64,000 nt of DNA from Ochrobactrum quorumnocens. GTDB lineage: Bacteria; Pseudomonadota; Alphaproteobacteria; Rhizobiales; Rhizobiaceae. Of this stretch, positions 34,413 to 44,060 are shown in pieces. Location of the stretch: contig NZ_CP022603.1 in the NCBI RefSeq assembly GCF_002278035.1, positions 1 through 64,000 on the forward strand, given 5' to 3'. Position 1 is the stretch's first letter; every line of letters starts with the position of its first letter. Below the pieces are notes generated by a model. That model was not told the origin of the DNA. It saw only the letters and a list, made by a program, of their open reading frames with translations, and did not search any database. The position numbers and the translations under genes are program-made.

Positions 34413-35090
34413 ATGAGCAGCTATGATTATTCGCGCGTCAACTGGGATGCCATCAAGCGTCTTTCGCGCTGGTACTCCGGCGACATTCAGGACGTCATGG
34501 ACAAGCACGGCTTTTATGGCTTTCTGCAGGGTCTCAGCCTGCAAAGCGTGTTGAAGCCTGGTCAGGTTATTTGCGGTCCCGTTCACACTGTTCTTTATGA
34601 AAAAAGCACCCGGACCGGTCAGCCACAGGATGTCTATCACGGCACGATTGATACAGTCGTTGATGGCGGTATTTTGCTGGTGGATGCATCTTGTGCCGAA
34701 GGTTCGGGTACAGGCGAACTGATGTCGACCGGTGCAAAAACTGCAGGCGCTGCTGCAACCATCGTCAATGGCACGGTGCGCGATATCGCCGAGGTGAAGA
34801 AGCTCGACTACCCGCTGTTCGCGCGCGGTGTAAGCCCGGTCGGCGTATCGGGACGAATGGAGCCAACCAAGTCGCAGGTTGAGCTGAACATCAATGGCGT
34901 TCGCGTGCGTCCGGGCGATGTGATCTTTGCTGATATCTCCGGTGTCGTGGTTATCCCGGAAGAACTGGTTGCCGTCATAGCGGACGACGCAGATGCCAAT
35001 GGCGATGGAGAAATCCAATGCCGTGAACGCATTTTGTCTGGTGAGAAGCTGCAGAGTGTTTGGCCTTTGGGATCAACCGGTCCTGTCTGA
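34413..35090 (+). CDS. RraA/HMG-aldolase-family protein
   Basis: A 225-residue member of the RraA-like fold, formerly annotated as demethylmenaquinone methyltransferase. The core segment has GELMSTGAKTAGAAATIVNG followed by TVRDIAEV, where the Arg-Asp pair is the usual pyruvate/Mg2+ site of 4-hydroxy-4-methyl-2-oxoglutarate aldolases. In sugar-acid operons such proteins are thought to act as class II aldolases or oxaloacetate decarboxylases rather than RNase E inhibitors. It follows the GntR gene by 17 bp. Confidence 0.78.
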   Translation: MSSYDYSRVNWDAIKRLSRWYSGDIQDVMDKHGFYGFLQGLSLQSVLKPGQVICGPVHTVLYEKSTRTGQPQDVYHGTIDTVVDGGILLVDASCAEGSGTGELMSTGAKTAGAAATIVNGTVRDIAEVKKLDYPLFARGVSPVGVSGRMEPTKSQVELNINGVRVRPGDVIFADISGVVVIPEELVAVIADDADANGDGEIQCRERILSGEKLQSVWPLGSTGPV

Positions 35091-35148
35091 TCAGAGCAGT
35101 TAAACCGCTTGTTGAGGACAAAGCATCGGTTCCAGAGGAGGAGACCAC

Positions 35149-36768
35149 ATGCAGGATATCATTCTTGTCGCCAACGGTGACTTGCGTGAAAGCGCAAACA
35201 TTCAATGCTGGCCGGAACAGGCCAGTATGGAAAGTCGCCTGATCGCGGCAATCGAAAAACTGGGTCGGAAAGCGTCGCGCGGACATGGCGTTGATCCAAA
35301 AACCGGCCACGGTTTCATCGCCACGCAAAAGCAGGGCATTGAGGTCTTCTCCAAGATTGATCGCCATGCGCCACTGATTGTTGCCGAGGCAGTCTGGCAA
35401 TATTCGCAGAACGTTCTGGCCGGATTGATTGCCCATCGCGGACCAATCCTGACAGTTGCCAACTGGTCGGGAACCTATCCCGGTTTGGTTGGGCTGCTCA
35501 ATCTCAACGGATCGCTGACCAAGGCAGGTGTTGAATATGCGTCGCTCTGGAGCGAGGATTTCACGGACCAGTGGTTTCTCGACAAGCTTGATGAATGGCT
35601 GAAAACCGGCAAGATTGCCTCACATGATACATCCCATGTGACGCCGTTTGATAACGCGCAGGTGCCGCCGCATCTTGTCGAACAGGCTTCGCACATCGCC
35701 AAAGACCTCATTGAAAATCGATCCATTATGGGTATTTTCGATGAAGGCTGCATGGGAATGTATAATGCGATCATTCCCGACGAACTGTTGTTTCCATTGG
35801 GCGTCTTCAAAGAGCGCCTGTCTCAGTCAGCGCTTTATCATGCGGCAATCAATGTTTCGCAGGATGAGGCCTGGCAGGCTTATCAATGGTTGCTCGATGC
35901 CGGGATGACCTTTCATCTTGGCAAAGACGATGCGCAGGAGTTGACGGAAGCGCAGGTGATTGGTCAATGCCAGACCTATATCGCTGCTGTGCGCTTGGCA
36001 GAGCAGTTTGGGTGCGAAACAATTGGCATTCAATATCAGCAGGGTTTGAGAGACTTGCTCCCAGCGTCCGATCTTGTTGAAGGGCTGCTCAACAATGAGG
36101 ATCGCCCGCCAGTGCGAAATGCGGAAGGGCAGATCATCCGTGACGGCAAGGCTGTGGTTCACTTCAATGAGGTGGATGAATGCGCCGGTCTTGATGCTTT
36201 GATGATCAACCGTCTGCATCGCGCTCTTGGGGAACCTGTCGAAACGACACTCCATGATCTGCGTTGGGGCGATGCGGATCATGGTGGCACGACGGGCGAT
36301 TACGTCTGGGTGTTCGAGATTTCAGGTGCAGCACCACCGGCGCATCATGAGGGCGGTTATCGTGGCTCGGATTCTGTGCGCCAGCCACCGATGTTCTTCG
36401 CCAAAGGTGGTGGCACCCTGCGCGGCATTGCCAGGCCGGGTGAACTCATATGGTCGCGTATCTATGTTGAAGACGGGCGTCTCAAAATGGATATTGGCCG
36501 CGGACAAGCGGTGTCGCTCTCTCCAGAAGAGACCGAAAGGCGCTGGAACCTTACCAATCGCGAATGGCCGATGATGCATGGCGTGCTATATGGCGTAAGC
36601 CGCGATCAGATGATGGCGCGTCACAAGGCCAACCACATTCAGGTCGTCTATGCGAGTGACGCATCTGCAGCGGATGATGCGATGCTGGCCAAGGCAAGTC
36701 TCGCGCATCAGCTGGGCATTGAAGTTCATCTTTGCGGGACGCGTGCGAGCGGTTCTCCATTGCAATAG
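35149..36768 (+). CDS. L-fucose/L-arabinose isomerase-like protein
   Basis: A 539-residue protein with the layout of ketol isomerases of the FucI/AraA fold. [19 protein letters not shown] and [20 protein letters not shown] form the N-terminal Rossmann-like part. [15 protein letters not shown] (near residue 200) resembles the metal-Glu segment of fucose isomerase. GGAGGAG lies before ATG 35149. The FGGY kinase gene follows after 101 bp, the classic isomerase-kinase pairing for a pentose or deoxyhexose. The exact sugar is not deducible. Confidence 0.78.
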   Translation: MQDIILVANGDLRESANIQCWPEQASMESRLIAAIEKLGRKASRGHGVDPKTGHGFIATQKQGIEVFSKIDRHAPLIVAEAVWQYSQNVLAGLIAHRGPILTVANWSGTYPGLVGLLNLNGSLTKAGVEYASLWSEDFTDQWFLDKLDEWLKTGKIASHDTSHVTPFDNAQVPPHLVEQASHIAKDLIENRSIMGIFDEGCMGMYNAIIPDELLFPLGVFKERLSQSALYHAAINVSQDEAWQAYQWLLDAGMTFHLGKDDAQELTEAQVIGQCQTYIAAVRLAEQFGCETIGIQYQQGLRDLLPASDLVEGLLNNEDRPPVRNAEGQIIRDGKAVVHFNEVDECAGLDALMINRLHRALGEPVETTLHDLRWGDADHGGTTGDYVWVFEISGAAPPAHHEGGYRGSDSVRQPPMFFAKGGGTLRGIARPGELIWSRIYVEDGRLKMDIGRGQAVSLSPEETERRWNLTNREWPMMHGVLYGVSRDQMMARHKANHIQVVYASDASAADDAMLAKASLAHQLGIEVHLCGTRASGSPLQ

Positions 36769-36821
36769 AACAGTAAAAAATCGGTTCCGATTTTCTGACC
36801 GATGTTGTAGCCAAGACCCTG

Positions 36822-36849
36822 CATGGCGCGCTGATTTTAGCGCGCCATG
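36822..36849 (+). promoter_or_regulatory. 11-bp hairpin in front of the FGGY kinase ribosome site
   Basis: CATGGCGCGCT (36822-36832) and AGCGCGCCATG (36839-36849) form a perfect stem with a GATTTT loop. The stem ends about nine bases before the GGGAGG ribosome site (36858-36863) of the kinase. No T run follows, so it is not a simple terminator; it may protect the RNA or modulate kinase translation. Confidence 0.5.
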
Positions 36850-36869
36850 TCTCGGATGGGAGGCATAAA

Positions 36870-38498
36870 GTGGACGTATTTCTGGGTGTTGATGTCGGCA
36901 CAGGCAGTGCGCGGGCAGGACTGTTTACACGCGATGGAGCCCTACTTGCGAGTGCTAAGCAAAATATTCGTATGTGGAAACAGGGCTCGGATATCGTCGA
37001 GCAATCCTCGGAAGATATATGGCAGGCTGTTTGCAACTCAGTGGCGGCAGCGCTGAAGCAGGCAAAAATTGCCCCGGAATCCGTCAAAGGCATTGGCTTT
37101 GATGCCACCTGTTCGCTGGTTATTCTCGACAAAGAGGGCAATCCATTGCCCGCGAGCCCTGCAGGAGAAGCGGAACGAAATATCATCGTCTGGATGGATC
37201 ATCGTGCCCGCGAACAAGCCGAACGCATCAACGCGACAGCCCATCCCGTTTTGAAATATGTAGGTGGCCGCATTTCGCCAGAAATGGAAACACCGAAGCT
37301 GCTCTGGTTGAAGGAAAACAACCCTCAAACCTTCAATACCGCGGGCCTTTTTTTCGATTTGCCTGATTATCTCACCTATCGTGCAACTGGTAGCCATTCG
37401 CGCTCACTCTGTACAGTGGTTTGCAAATGGACCTATCTTGGCCATGAAAAACGCTGGGATGAAGACTATTTCCGCACTATCGGTCTTGGTGTGCTGGCCG
37501 ATGAAGGTTTTGCCCGCATAGGAACTGACATCGTTGATATTGCGACCCCATTGGGGCAGGGCCTGACTGAGCAGGCTGCAAAGGAACTTGGACTTCTTGC
37601 TGGTACGGCTGTCGGCGCCTCTCTCATCGATGCCCATGCAGGTGGTGTGGGCACCATTGCAGGCATTGCGGACGGCGATAGCGCTGTCGATATGCGCTCA
37701 CGGCTGGCGCTGATTATCGGCACCTCCGCCTGCACGATGAGTGTTACAGAGAAGCCTGCCTTTGTGGATGGCGTCTGGGGTCCTTATTGGGGTGCGATGA
37801 TGCCTGGCCTCTGGCTCAATGAAGGCGGGCAGTCGGCATTTGGTGCAGCGACTGATTATCTGGTTGGTATGCATCCTTACAAGGCCGAGGCCGAGAAGGA
37901 AGCGGCAGCCAAAGGCCTGTCGCTCCTCGATTATCTTGAACAACTCGCTATCGATGCTGCGGGGGAGCTTTCAAAAGTGGCGTTTCTGGCAAAGGGGCTT
38001 CATGTCGTGCCGGAGTTTTTGGGCAATCGTGCACCAGATGCCGATCCCGAAGCCACTGGCACGATCACGGGTATCAAGCTTGATGCATCCCGCGAGAATC
38101 TGGTTCATCTGTTCGTCGCTGGCCTATGCGGACTGGCTTATGGCACAGCAGACATTCTAGACGCACTGACTGCCAAGGATATTCCCATCCGCTCGATAAT
38201 CGTCAGTGGAGGTGCTGCACGAAGCGCGCTCATGCGCCGGATATTGGCCGATGCAACGGGACTGGAAGTGGCCCTGCCGACTTCAGCAGAACCAGTTCTG
38301 CTTGGCTCTGGTATCGCAGGTGCGAGCGCTTTTGAGAAAAGCGATTTGTCTCAAGTTGCAGCCAGCATGAGCGCCATTGCTGAAACAATTGAGCCGCAGA
38401 AAGGCTTGGTCAGCGAATTCCATGCTGCCAAGCGCGATATCTACAAAGATCTAAAGCGCAGCGAGCTCGCTGCGCGTCGGTTAATGCAGAAGTTCTGA
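36870..38498 (+). CDS. FGGY-family pentulose kinase (ribulokinase-like)
   Basis: A 542-residue sugar kinase starting at GTG 36870 after GGGAGGC. The N-terminal FGGY domain shows the phosphate loop FLGVDVGTGSARAGLF and QSSEDIWQAV; the second domain has LALIIGTSACTMSV and RSIIVSGGAARSALMRRIL near the adenosine site. Length and NEGGQSAFGAATDYL match the ribulokinase/FGGY pentulose kinase branch. It would phosphorylate the ketose produced by the isomerase upstream. It converges with the photolyase gene, 6 bp apart, with no terminator between. Confidence 0.87.
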   Translation: MDVFLGVDVGTGSARAGLFTRDGALLASAKQNIRMWKQGSDIVEQSSEDIWQAVCNSVAAALKQAKIAPESVKGIGFDATCSLVILDKEGNPLPASPAGEAERNIIVWMDHRAREQAERINATAHPVLKYVGGRISPEMETPKLLWLKENNPQTFNTAGLFFDLPDYLTYRATGSHSRSLCTVVCKWTYLGHEKRWDEDYFRTIGLGVLADEGFARIGTDIVDIATPLGQGLTEQAAKELGLLAGTAVGASLIDAHAGGVGTIAGIADGDSAVDMRSRLALIIGTSACTMSVTEKPAFVDGVWGPYWGAMMPGLWLNEGGQSAFGAATDYLVGMHPYKAEAEKEAAAKGLSLLDYLEQLAIDAAGELSKVAFLAKGLHVVPEFLGNRAPDADPEATGTITGIKLDASRENLVHLFVAGLCGLAYGTADILDALTAKDIPIRSIIVSGGAARSALMRRILADATGLEVALPTSAEPVLLGSGIAGASAFEKSDLSQVAASMSAIAETIEPQKGLVSEFHAAKRDIYKDLKRSELAARRLMQKF

Positions 38499-38504
38499 TC
38501 GGGA

Positions 38505-39887
38505 TTATTTCCCTGCCTTCGGCGCTTTGAAGACGGGAAGTGGGTAAGTTTTGCCAAGAACGATCCCCGCTTCTCGTAAAACGTTTTCCGGCGCCGCAAA
38601 CGGCTTGTGGATCCAGCGATCTGGCAGGGATGCGATTTCCGGCACCCATTCGCGCACATATGCACCACCGGTATCGAACTTCTCACCCTGTAGAATGGGA
38701 TTGAACACGCGGAAATAGGGGGCCGCATCCATGCCGCATCCAGCAACCCATTGCCAGCTCCCCGGATTGCTGGCGATATCAGCATCAACCAGCGTATCCC
38801 AGAACCATTTTTCGCCTTCACGCCAGTCGATCTGCATATTTTTGCTCAACACGGATGCCACCAGCATTCGCACACGGTTATGCATCCAGCCTGTCGCCCA
38901 GAGCTGACGCATACCGGCATCAATCATCGGAATACCGGTTTTACCCTTCTTCCATGCCCCCAGTGCTTGCGGGTTACTTTGCCACTGAATATCGGCAAGC
39001 GTGTTGCGCATATCGTTTTCGGCAATGTCAGGACGATAATAGAGCTGGTGATAATGGAAATCGCGCCAGATCAGTTCGGAAAGAAACTTCTCGCCACCGG
39101 TCTGGGTGTTTGGATGCTCATCCATCAACGACAGCGTAGCGTACCATGCCTGTCGTGGGCTGATCTCTCCAAAGCGGAGGTGCGGCGAGAGTTTGGAGGT
39201 TCCTTCGACATCAGGCCGGTCACGATCACCAGCATAGTTTTGAATAGTTTCATCGAAGAAATGATATAACTGATCAATAGCCGCCGCTTCGCCTATCTCC
39301 CACAAACCAATCATCTTTTTTGACCAGAACGGTTGCTTGTAAGCTTCCCGCTTTTGCCTGCCCGTAGATTGCTCGGCTTTCCAGTCAGACGAGGAGAGCG
39401 GTCGGGTTACACCCTGCTGACGTAGCGTTCTGGCATAGGGTGTGAAGACCTGATAAGGACCGCCGCCACCTGTTTTGATCTCCCATGGTTCCGACAGAAG
39501 ATTGCCAGCAAAGGATTCAACATTGAGGCCTTTGTCTTTTAATGTGGATTTGACGATTGAATCAACGTCCCGCTCCGGCGGAGCATAGCGCCGGTTCCAG
39601 AAAACGGCATCAAAGCCGTTTTCTTCGATCAGTTTTTCGATGATATCGAGTGCTTCGCCTCGCGCTACAAGCAAATTGACATTGCGTTCGTTGAGACTCT
39701 TTTCAAGCGAATTAAGGCTCTGCTCCAGCCACCAAAGCACAGCTCCGCCGGGCGAGCGCAATTGCTGATTGGTCTCATGTACATAAAGCGCTGTGATCTT
39801 GCCACCGAGCTTAACCGCGGCATGAAGGGCAGGGTTGTCGGCAAGGCGCAGATCATTGCGCAACCAGACAAGCACATTCGCAGTCAT
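38505..39887 (-). CDS. phrB: Deoxyribodipyrimidine photolyase (class I)
   Basis: A 460-residue flavoprotein that repairs UV-induced pyrimidine dimers in light. N-terminal antenna domain (about 1-130; WLRNDLRLADNPALHAAV) and FAD/DNA domain with SELIWRDFHYHQLYY, GKTGIPMIDAGMRQLWATGW and the SNPGSWQWVAG segment of CPD photolyases. AAGGG lies seven bases before the start. It is the last gene of the DUF1295-methyltransferase-photolyase operon. Photolyase belongs to the RpoE/ChrR singlet-oxygen regulon in Rhodobacter, and the same regulator pair lies 8 kb away. Confidence 0.92.
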   Translation of the reverse strand: MTANVLVWLRNDLRLADNPALHAAVKLGGKITALYVHETNQQLRSPGGAVLWWLEQSLNSLEKSLNERNVNLLVARGEALDIIEKLIEENGFDAVFWNRRYAPPERDVDSIVKSTLKDKGLNVESFAGNLLSEPWEIKTGGGGPYQVFTPYARTLRQQGVTRPLSSSDWKAEQSTGRQKREAYKQPFWSKKMIGLWEIGEAAAIDQLYHFFDETIQNYAGDRDRPDVEGTSKLSPHLRFGEISPRQAWYATLSLMDEHPNTQTGGEKFLSELIWRDFHYHQLYYRPDIAENDMRNTLADIQWQSNPQALGAWKKGKTGIPMIDAGMRQLWATGWMHNRVRMLVASVLSKNMQIDWREGEKWFWDTLVDADIASNPGSWQWVAGCGMDAAPYFRVFNPILQGEKFDTGGAYVREWVPEIASLPDRWIHKPFAAPENVLREAGIVLGKTYPLPVFKAPKAGK

Positions 39888-39897
39888 AGAATAACCC

Positions 39898-40926
39898 TTA
39901 TTTGACAGGCTTCAAAAGATAGTGCCCGACACCCCAGGCATCACCATTTTCATGGCCAAATAGCCCGGCAGTTGCGAGAAAGAAAAGCCGCCAGCGGCGT
40001 GCCCAGAGGCCAGCATCCTGCACGTAAACCTGTTGCAGAATTGGCCTGATCTGATCAATCGAATTGTCGAAATTCTTGAGCCAATCCAAAGCTGTTTGCT
40101 GATAATGCCTGCCCGACCAGCGCCAGTCCTGTTCGACCGTGAAGAGATCGCCGAAGCGGTGGGGGAGATCGAAGGCGGGCATGATGCCACCTGTGAAGAA
40201 GTGATGGGCAATCCAGTCGGCAGGATTTTCATGATTGAAGCGATAGGAGCGATCGCGGTGGGTGAAGACATGGATGAACAGTCTGCCATCCGCGTGAAGC
40301 CATCCGCGGACGCGTTCAAACAATGATTGCCAGTTCGACATATGTTCGAACATCTCAACCGAAACCACCCGATCAAAGCGCTGGTCGATTGAAAAGTCGT
40401 TCATATCTGCTGTGATGACCGTGAGGTTTTTAAGACCACGCGTCGCTGCCTGTGCTTCAATATATGTGCGCTGTGGTGCAGAATTGGAGACTGAAACGAC
40501 GTGAGAATTGGGGAAGTTCTCAGCGAGATAAAGCGAGAGTGAACCCCAGCCGCAGCCAAGCTCCAGAATATTCATTCCGTCCTTGATCTCGGCATGGCGC
40601 ACAGTTTCGCTTAGCGCGTAGGTTTCGGCCTCTTCGAGGGTGGTGTTTTTATCGGGATAGAGACAGCAGGAATATTTGCGCTGCGGCCCCAGCGCCAGTT
40701 CAAAGAAATGCGGGGGCAATTCATAATGCTGGCGATTGGCGTCCTCGGTATGGGTGGCAACAGGAAAACTCTTCATGGTTCGAAGAAAATCCTGTTCGAT
40801 ATCTTCCGGCGTTTCCGCCAGCCGCCGCTTGGTGCGGCCGCAAAGATAATCGATACCCGCAAGCGTGATCGTATCGCTCAGAGGAACGCGCTCTGCAGCA
40901 TTGATTGCGTATGCCAGCATATTCAT
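39898..40926 (-). CDS. Cyclopropane-fatty-acid-synthase-like methyltransferase
   Basis: 342 residues from ATG 40926 (AGGAG upstream; ATGA overlap with DUF1295). The SAM site is ILELGCGWGSLSLYLAENF (120-138), followed by FDRVVSVEMFEHM. It is shorter than standard Cfa (about 380-400 residues) and divergent from the second synthase at 44057. Cfa enzymes methylate double bonds of membrane phospholipids. Next to photolyase and a DUF1295 reductase it is probably part of the membrane response to photo-oxidative stress. Confidence 0.83.
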   Translation of the reverse strand: MNMLAYAINAAERVPLSDTITLAGIDYLCGRTKRRLAETPEDIEQDFLRTMKSFPVATHTEDANRQHYELPPHFFELALGPQRKYSCCLYPDKNTTLEEAETYALSETVRHAEIKDGMNILELGCGWGSLSLYLAENFPNSHVVSVSNSAPQRTYIEAQAATRGLKNLTVITADMNDFSIDQRFDRVVSVEMFEHMSNWQSLFERVRGWLHADGRLFIHVFTHRDRSYRFNHENPADWIAHHFFTGGIMPAFDLPHRFGDLFTVEQDWRWSGRHYQQTALDWLKNFDNSIDQIRPILQQVYVQDAGLWARRWRLFFLATAGLFGHENGDAWGVGHYLLKPVK

Positions 40927-41726
40927 GTTGAGGCTCCTGATCCGTGTGAATTGTTTCGGGGGCCGGGGAAAAACGCATTGACGCGGTGTTGAAGGGCGCG
41001 GCATTTTTCACCGCGTGATTTCAGCATGTGTTCTTCGAGCGGCGGGATGCCTGAGACATGCACCAGCAGCCAATACATCTGGATAGGCGCGAGCAACGAC
41101 AGCCAACTCCATGGCGAGGTGGTGATCGCCATCAGTGGCCACGCGCACCAGAACAGCCATTCGAAGAAATAGTTTGGATGCCGCGAATAGGCCCATAGAC
41201 CTGTTTCGCAGACTTCGGTTTTGGCCTCTGGTGTTTTGCGAAACTGTGCGAGCTGCGCGTCAGAAAGCGCTTCACCCGTGAGCGCTATTGCGATGATTGC
41301 AACCGCGATAACGTCCCAAAAATGCGGAAAGTCGGGTCGGCTTATTACCGCAAGATAGACTGCCAGAACCAGAATGAATGCGGCCAATGCCTGTATTTGT
41401 AAAAACCAGAAAAGGCGCTTTGAAGCATCAGCGCCCCATTCTTTCATAAGCTTTGCATAACGCGGGTCTTCACCATGTCCCATGCTTCTCTGGGTAATGT
41501 GCAAACCAAGACGCAGCGACCACATAAGAATAAGGAGCAGGATCGCTGAACGGCGCTGCCACGACGCATTTGCTAGAAGGACGGCGATAACAGACCCCAC
41601 ACCCACTGAGAACGACCAAATCGCATCGATCCAGCCGCTTTTGCCGGTCTTCTGCTCAAGCGCCCATGCAAAAACCATGATGGCAGACAGGCTTATCGCG
41701 ACAATCAAAAGCAGACCGAGTTGCAT
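40923..41726 (-). CDS. DUF1295 family membrane protein (steroid 5-alpha-reductase-like)
   Basis: 267 residues from ATG 41726; the open frame to 41939 runs into the divergent promoter and is not used. About six to seven helices, with GLWAYSRHPNYFFEWLFW, the NADPH-site signature shared with 5-alpha-reductases and isoprenylcysteine methyltransferases. DUF1295 genes are regular companions of cfa and photolyase in alphaproteobacterial stress islands, where a role in lipid reduction is assumed. It is the first gene of the minus-strand operon. Confidence 0.83.
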   Translation of the reverse strand: MQLGLLLIVAISLSAIMVFAWALEQKTGKSGWIDAIWSFSVGVGSVIAVLLANASWQRRSAILLLILMWSLRLGLHITQRSMGHGEDPRYAKLMKEWGADASKRLFWFLQIQALAAFILVLAVYLAVISRPDFPHFWDVIAVAIIAIALTGEALSDAQLAQFRKTPEAKTEVCETGLWAYSRHPNYFFEWLFWCAWPLMAITTSPWSWLSLLAPIQMYWLLVHVSGIPPLEEHMLKSRGEKCRALQHRVNAFFPGPRNNSHGSGAST

Positions 41727-41829
41727 GACAGACCTTTGGTCATGAGTGCATTTCCTACATGCAATACGTTCAGTCTTGCCTTTTGGTTTCCTTAGTCCGC
41801 TGAAAAAATAAAAAATTTCGGCACAGGAT

Positions 41830-41859
41830 TGAACCAATTCCCTTCTCAAAACGTAAGAC
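41830..41859 (+). promoter_or_regulatory. ECF (RpoE-type) promoter of the lipid operon
   Basis: TGAACC (41830-41835), an 18-bp spacer starting AATT and ending CG, and TAAGAC (41854-41859). The promoter before the ECF sigma gene (48083-48054) has the same plan: TGATCC, 18 bp starting AATT and ending CG, TATGAG. This fits the TGATC-N18-TA type of sites described for Rhodobacter RpoE. Transcription would begin about 30 bp before the FAD-protein gene at 41899. Confidence 0.75.
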
Positions 41860-41898
41860 GATGAAAATGCAGCAAAGACACTGCAAAGAGAGGGACTT

Positions 41899-43254
41899 AT
41901 GGATATCACGAACCATCCGGGCAGCTCTAAACGTCTCAAAGTCGCGGTTATCGGCAGCGGGATTTCCGGATTGTCGGCTGCGTGGCTCCTCTCGCAACGC
42001 CATCATGTCACTGTGTTTGAAGCGGAAAACCGCATCGGCGGGCACAGCAACACTGTCGAATTTGCAAGCAGCGCCGGAAGCGTCGCGGTTGATACGGGAT
42101 TCATTGTCTATAATGAAGTAACCTATCCAAACCTGACAGCACTCTTCCGCACGCTAGAAGTCCCTACAGCCTCATCGAACATGTCTTTTGCGGTTTCAGT
42201 CGGAAATGGCGCCTACGAATATTCGGGCGGTACGGGACTGGGTTTATTCGCCCAACGCTCCAATCTCGTAAGCCCACGCTTCTGGTCGATGATCCGCGAT
42301 CTTCTGCGCTTTTATCGCAATGCGCCCAAAGATTTGGAAATGATGGGCAGCATTTCACTTGATGATTATTTGACACGAAATGGTTATGGCAGAGCGTTTC
42401 GTGAGGACCATCTTTATCCAATGGCGGCTGCGATCTGGTCCACGCCTGCCATGGAGGTCGGGCGTTATCCGGCTGCAAGCTTTGTGCGCTTTTGCTGCAA
42501 TCATGGCTTGCTTGATCTGCGGGGGCGCCCGATTTGGCGAACGGTGGAAGGCGGTAGCCGCGAATATGTGAAGCGTATCACGAAGCCTTATGCGGACAAC
42601 ATCAAACTCTCAACACCGATTAAAACAGTGCGGCGCTCTGGAAATGCAGTGGAGTTGGTCGATAGAAACGGTGTTTCCTATGCATTTGATGATGTGGTTA
42701 TCGCAACCCATGCTGATCAGGCGCTACGAATGCTTGCCGATCCAAGCGTTGAGGAAAGCCACATTCTTGGTGCATTTCAATATTCCCGCAATGAAGCTGT
42801 GCTTCACCGCGATGCCTCACTTATGCCCAAGCGCCGCGCGGCTTGGTCGAGCTGGAACTATCTGACCAATTCAGCAACGGGACCATCGCAGCCATCGATC
42901 ACCTATTGGATGAACCGCTTGCAGCCATTGGGCGCAGCTCCTGATACGTTTGTTACGCTCAACCCATGTCGTGCGCTGCGTGAGAATCTGGTCATCCGCC
43001 GCGAGATCTATGAGCATCCGATTTTCGACATGGCGACGAATCGCGCGCAGAAGGAAATCTGGTCTTTGCAAGGCCGACGGCGGACATGGTTCTGCGGGGC
43101 GCATTTTGGCTCAGGCTTTCATGAAGACGGCCTTCAGGCAGGATTGGCGGTTGCCGAAGACTTGGGCGGATTGCGCCGTCCGTGGCAGGTAGAGCAGGAA
43201 AGTGCACGCATCGTTCGCCACGCTGTACCCACCAGGGAAAGGGCGCTGGCATGA
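41899..43254 (+). CDS. FAD-dependent amine-oxidase-like oxidoreductase
   Basis: A 451-residue flavoprotein. VAVIGSGISGLSAAWLL (about 16-32), then VTVFEAENRIGGHSNT, is the FAD-binding Rossmann region; FCGAHFGSGFHEDGLQAGLA near the C-terminus closes the FAD site. It is followed by overlapping DUF1365 and Cfa-like genes, the same trio found in the Rhodobacter RpoE regulon (RSP_1091/RSP_1090 region). In alphaproteobacteria such flavoproteins are candidates for the desaturase of methylated or furan fatty acids. It is the first gene downstream of the ECF promoter. Confidence 0.85.
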   Translation: MDITNHPGSSKRLKVAVIGSGISGLSAAWLLSQRHHVTVFEAENRIGGHSNTVEFASSAGSVAVDTGFIVYNEVTYPNLTALFRTLEVPTASSNMSFAVSVGNGAYEYSGGTGLGLFAQRSNLVSPRFWSMIRDLLRFYRNAPKDLEMMGSISLDDYLTRNGYGRAFREDHLYPMAAAIWSTPAMEVGRYPAASFVRFCCNHGLLDLRGRPIWRTVEGGSREYVKRITKPYADNIKLSTPIKTVRRSGNAVELVDRNGVSYAFDDVVIATHADQALRMLADPSVEESHILGAFQYSRNEAVLHRDASLMPKRRAAWSSWNYLTNSATGPSQPSITYWMNRLQPLGAAPDTFVTLNPCRALRENLVIRREIYEHPIFDMATNRAQKEIWSLQGRRRTWFCGAHFGSGFHEDGLQAGLAVAEDLGGLRRPWQVEQESARIVRHAVPTRERALA

Positions 43255-44060
43255 CCGAGCCCTTCCAATCTGCGCTTTTTCCCGGCCACGTCACCCATAC
43301 GCGCTTGCGGCCAAAGGTTCATAAGCTTGGCTACAAGATTTATTCGCTATTGCTTGATCTAGACGAGTTGGAAGCCCTTCACAGCAGGTTGAGGCTGTTT
43401 TCGGTCAATCGTTTCAATCTCTTTTCTTTCCACGAGAAAGACAGAGGTAACGGTTCAGTGACACCGCTTCGTGAGCAGGTGGAAGATGCCATGCGCGGTG
43501 CAGGCATTGAGCCGGATGGCGGTGCCATTAGATTGCTCACCATGCCGCGGATTCTTGGTTGGGCGTTCAATCCGCTCAGCGTCTTCTTTTGCTACAATCG
43601 CGGGGGCGAGTTGACTGCCATTTTGTGGGAAGTCGACAATACGTTCAAGCAACGCCACGGCTATATGATCCCTGTTGATGACGCGCAGAACGGTCGGATC
43701 GTTCAGAGCTGTGACAAGGCGTTTTACGTCTCACCCTTCATGGACATGAAGCTGCTCTATGAGTTTGAAGTGCTGTCACCGGCAGACAAACTCATGATCA
43801 GGATCAACAGCTTCGATGATGAAGGGCTGTTGCTGACCGCCCGTCATCTCGCCCGCCGGGTAAAGTTGAGCGATGCGGCGCTGTTGCGTGCCTTTTTTAC
43901 CATCCCGTTTCTCACCTTGCGTGTTGTTGGCGGGATCCACTGGGAAGCGCTGAAAATTTGGGCGAAAGGCATAGGGTTTCGTAAGCGTCCGCAGCCCCCA
44001 AAGATACCCATCACGCATATCCGCAACGAGAACGCACCGCAGAGGAATAAAGCAGCATGA
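43251..44060 (+). CDS. DUF1365 family protein
   Basis: 269 residues from ATG 43251, which overlaps the FAD-gene stop (ATGA). The conserved DUF1365 core is visible: FPGHVTHTRLRPKVHKLGYK near the start, LLTMPRILGWAFNPLSVFFC and KAFYVSPFMDM. No catalytic motif is recognised. Homologues always accompany Cfa-like methyltransferases and flavin oxidoreductases, and in Rhodobacter they are needed for ChrR turnover in response to singlet oxygen. A role in modifying membrane fatty acids is inferred. Confidence 0.85.
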   Translation: MTEPFQSALFPGHVTHTRLRPKVHKLGYKIYSLLLDLDELEALHSRLRLFSVNRFNLFSFHEKDRGNGSVTPLREQVEDAMRGAGIEPDGGAIRLLTMPRILGWAFNPLSVFFCYNRGGELTAILWEVDNTFKQRHGYMIPVDDAQNGRIVQSCDKAFYVSPFMDMKLLYEFEVLSPADKLMIRINSFDDEGLLLTARHLARRVKLSDAALLRAFFTIPFLTLRVVGGIHWEALKIWAKGIGFRKRPQPPKIPITHIRNENAPQRNKAA

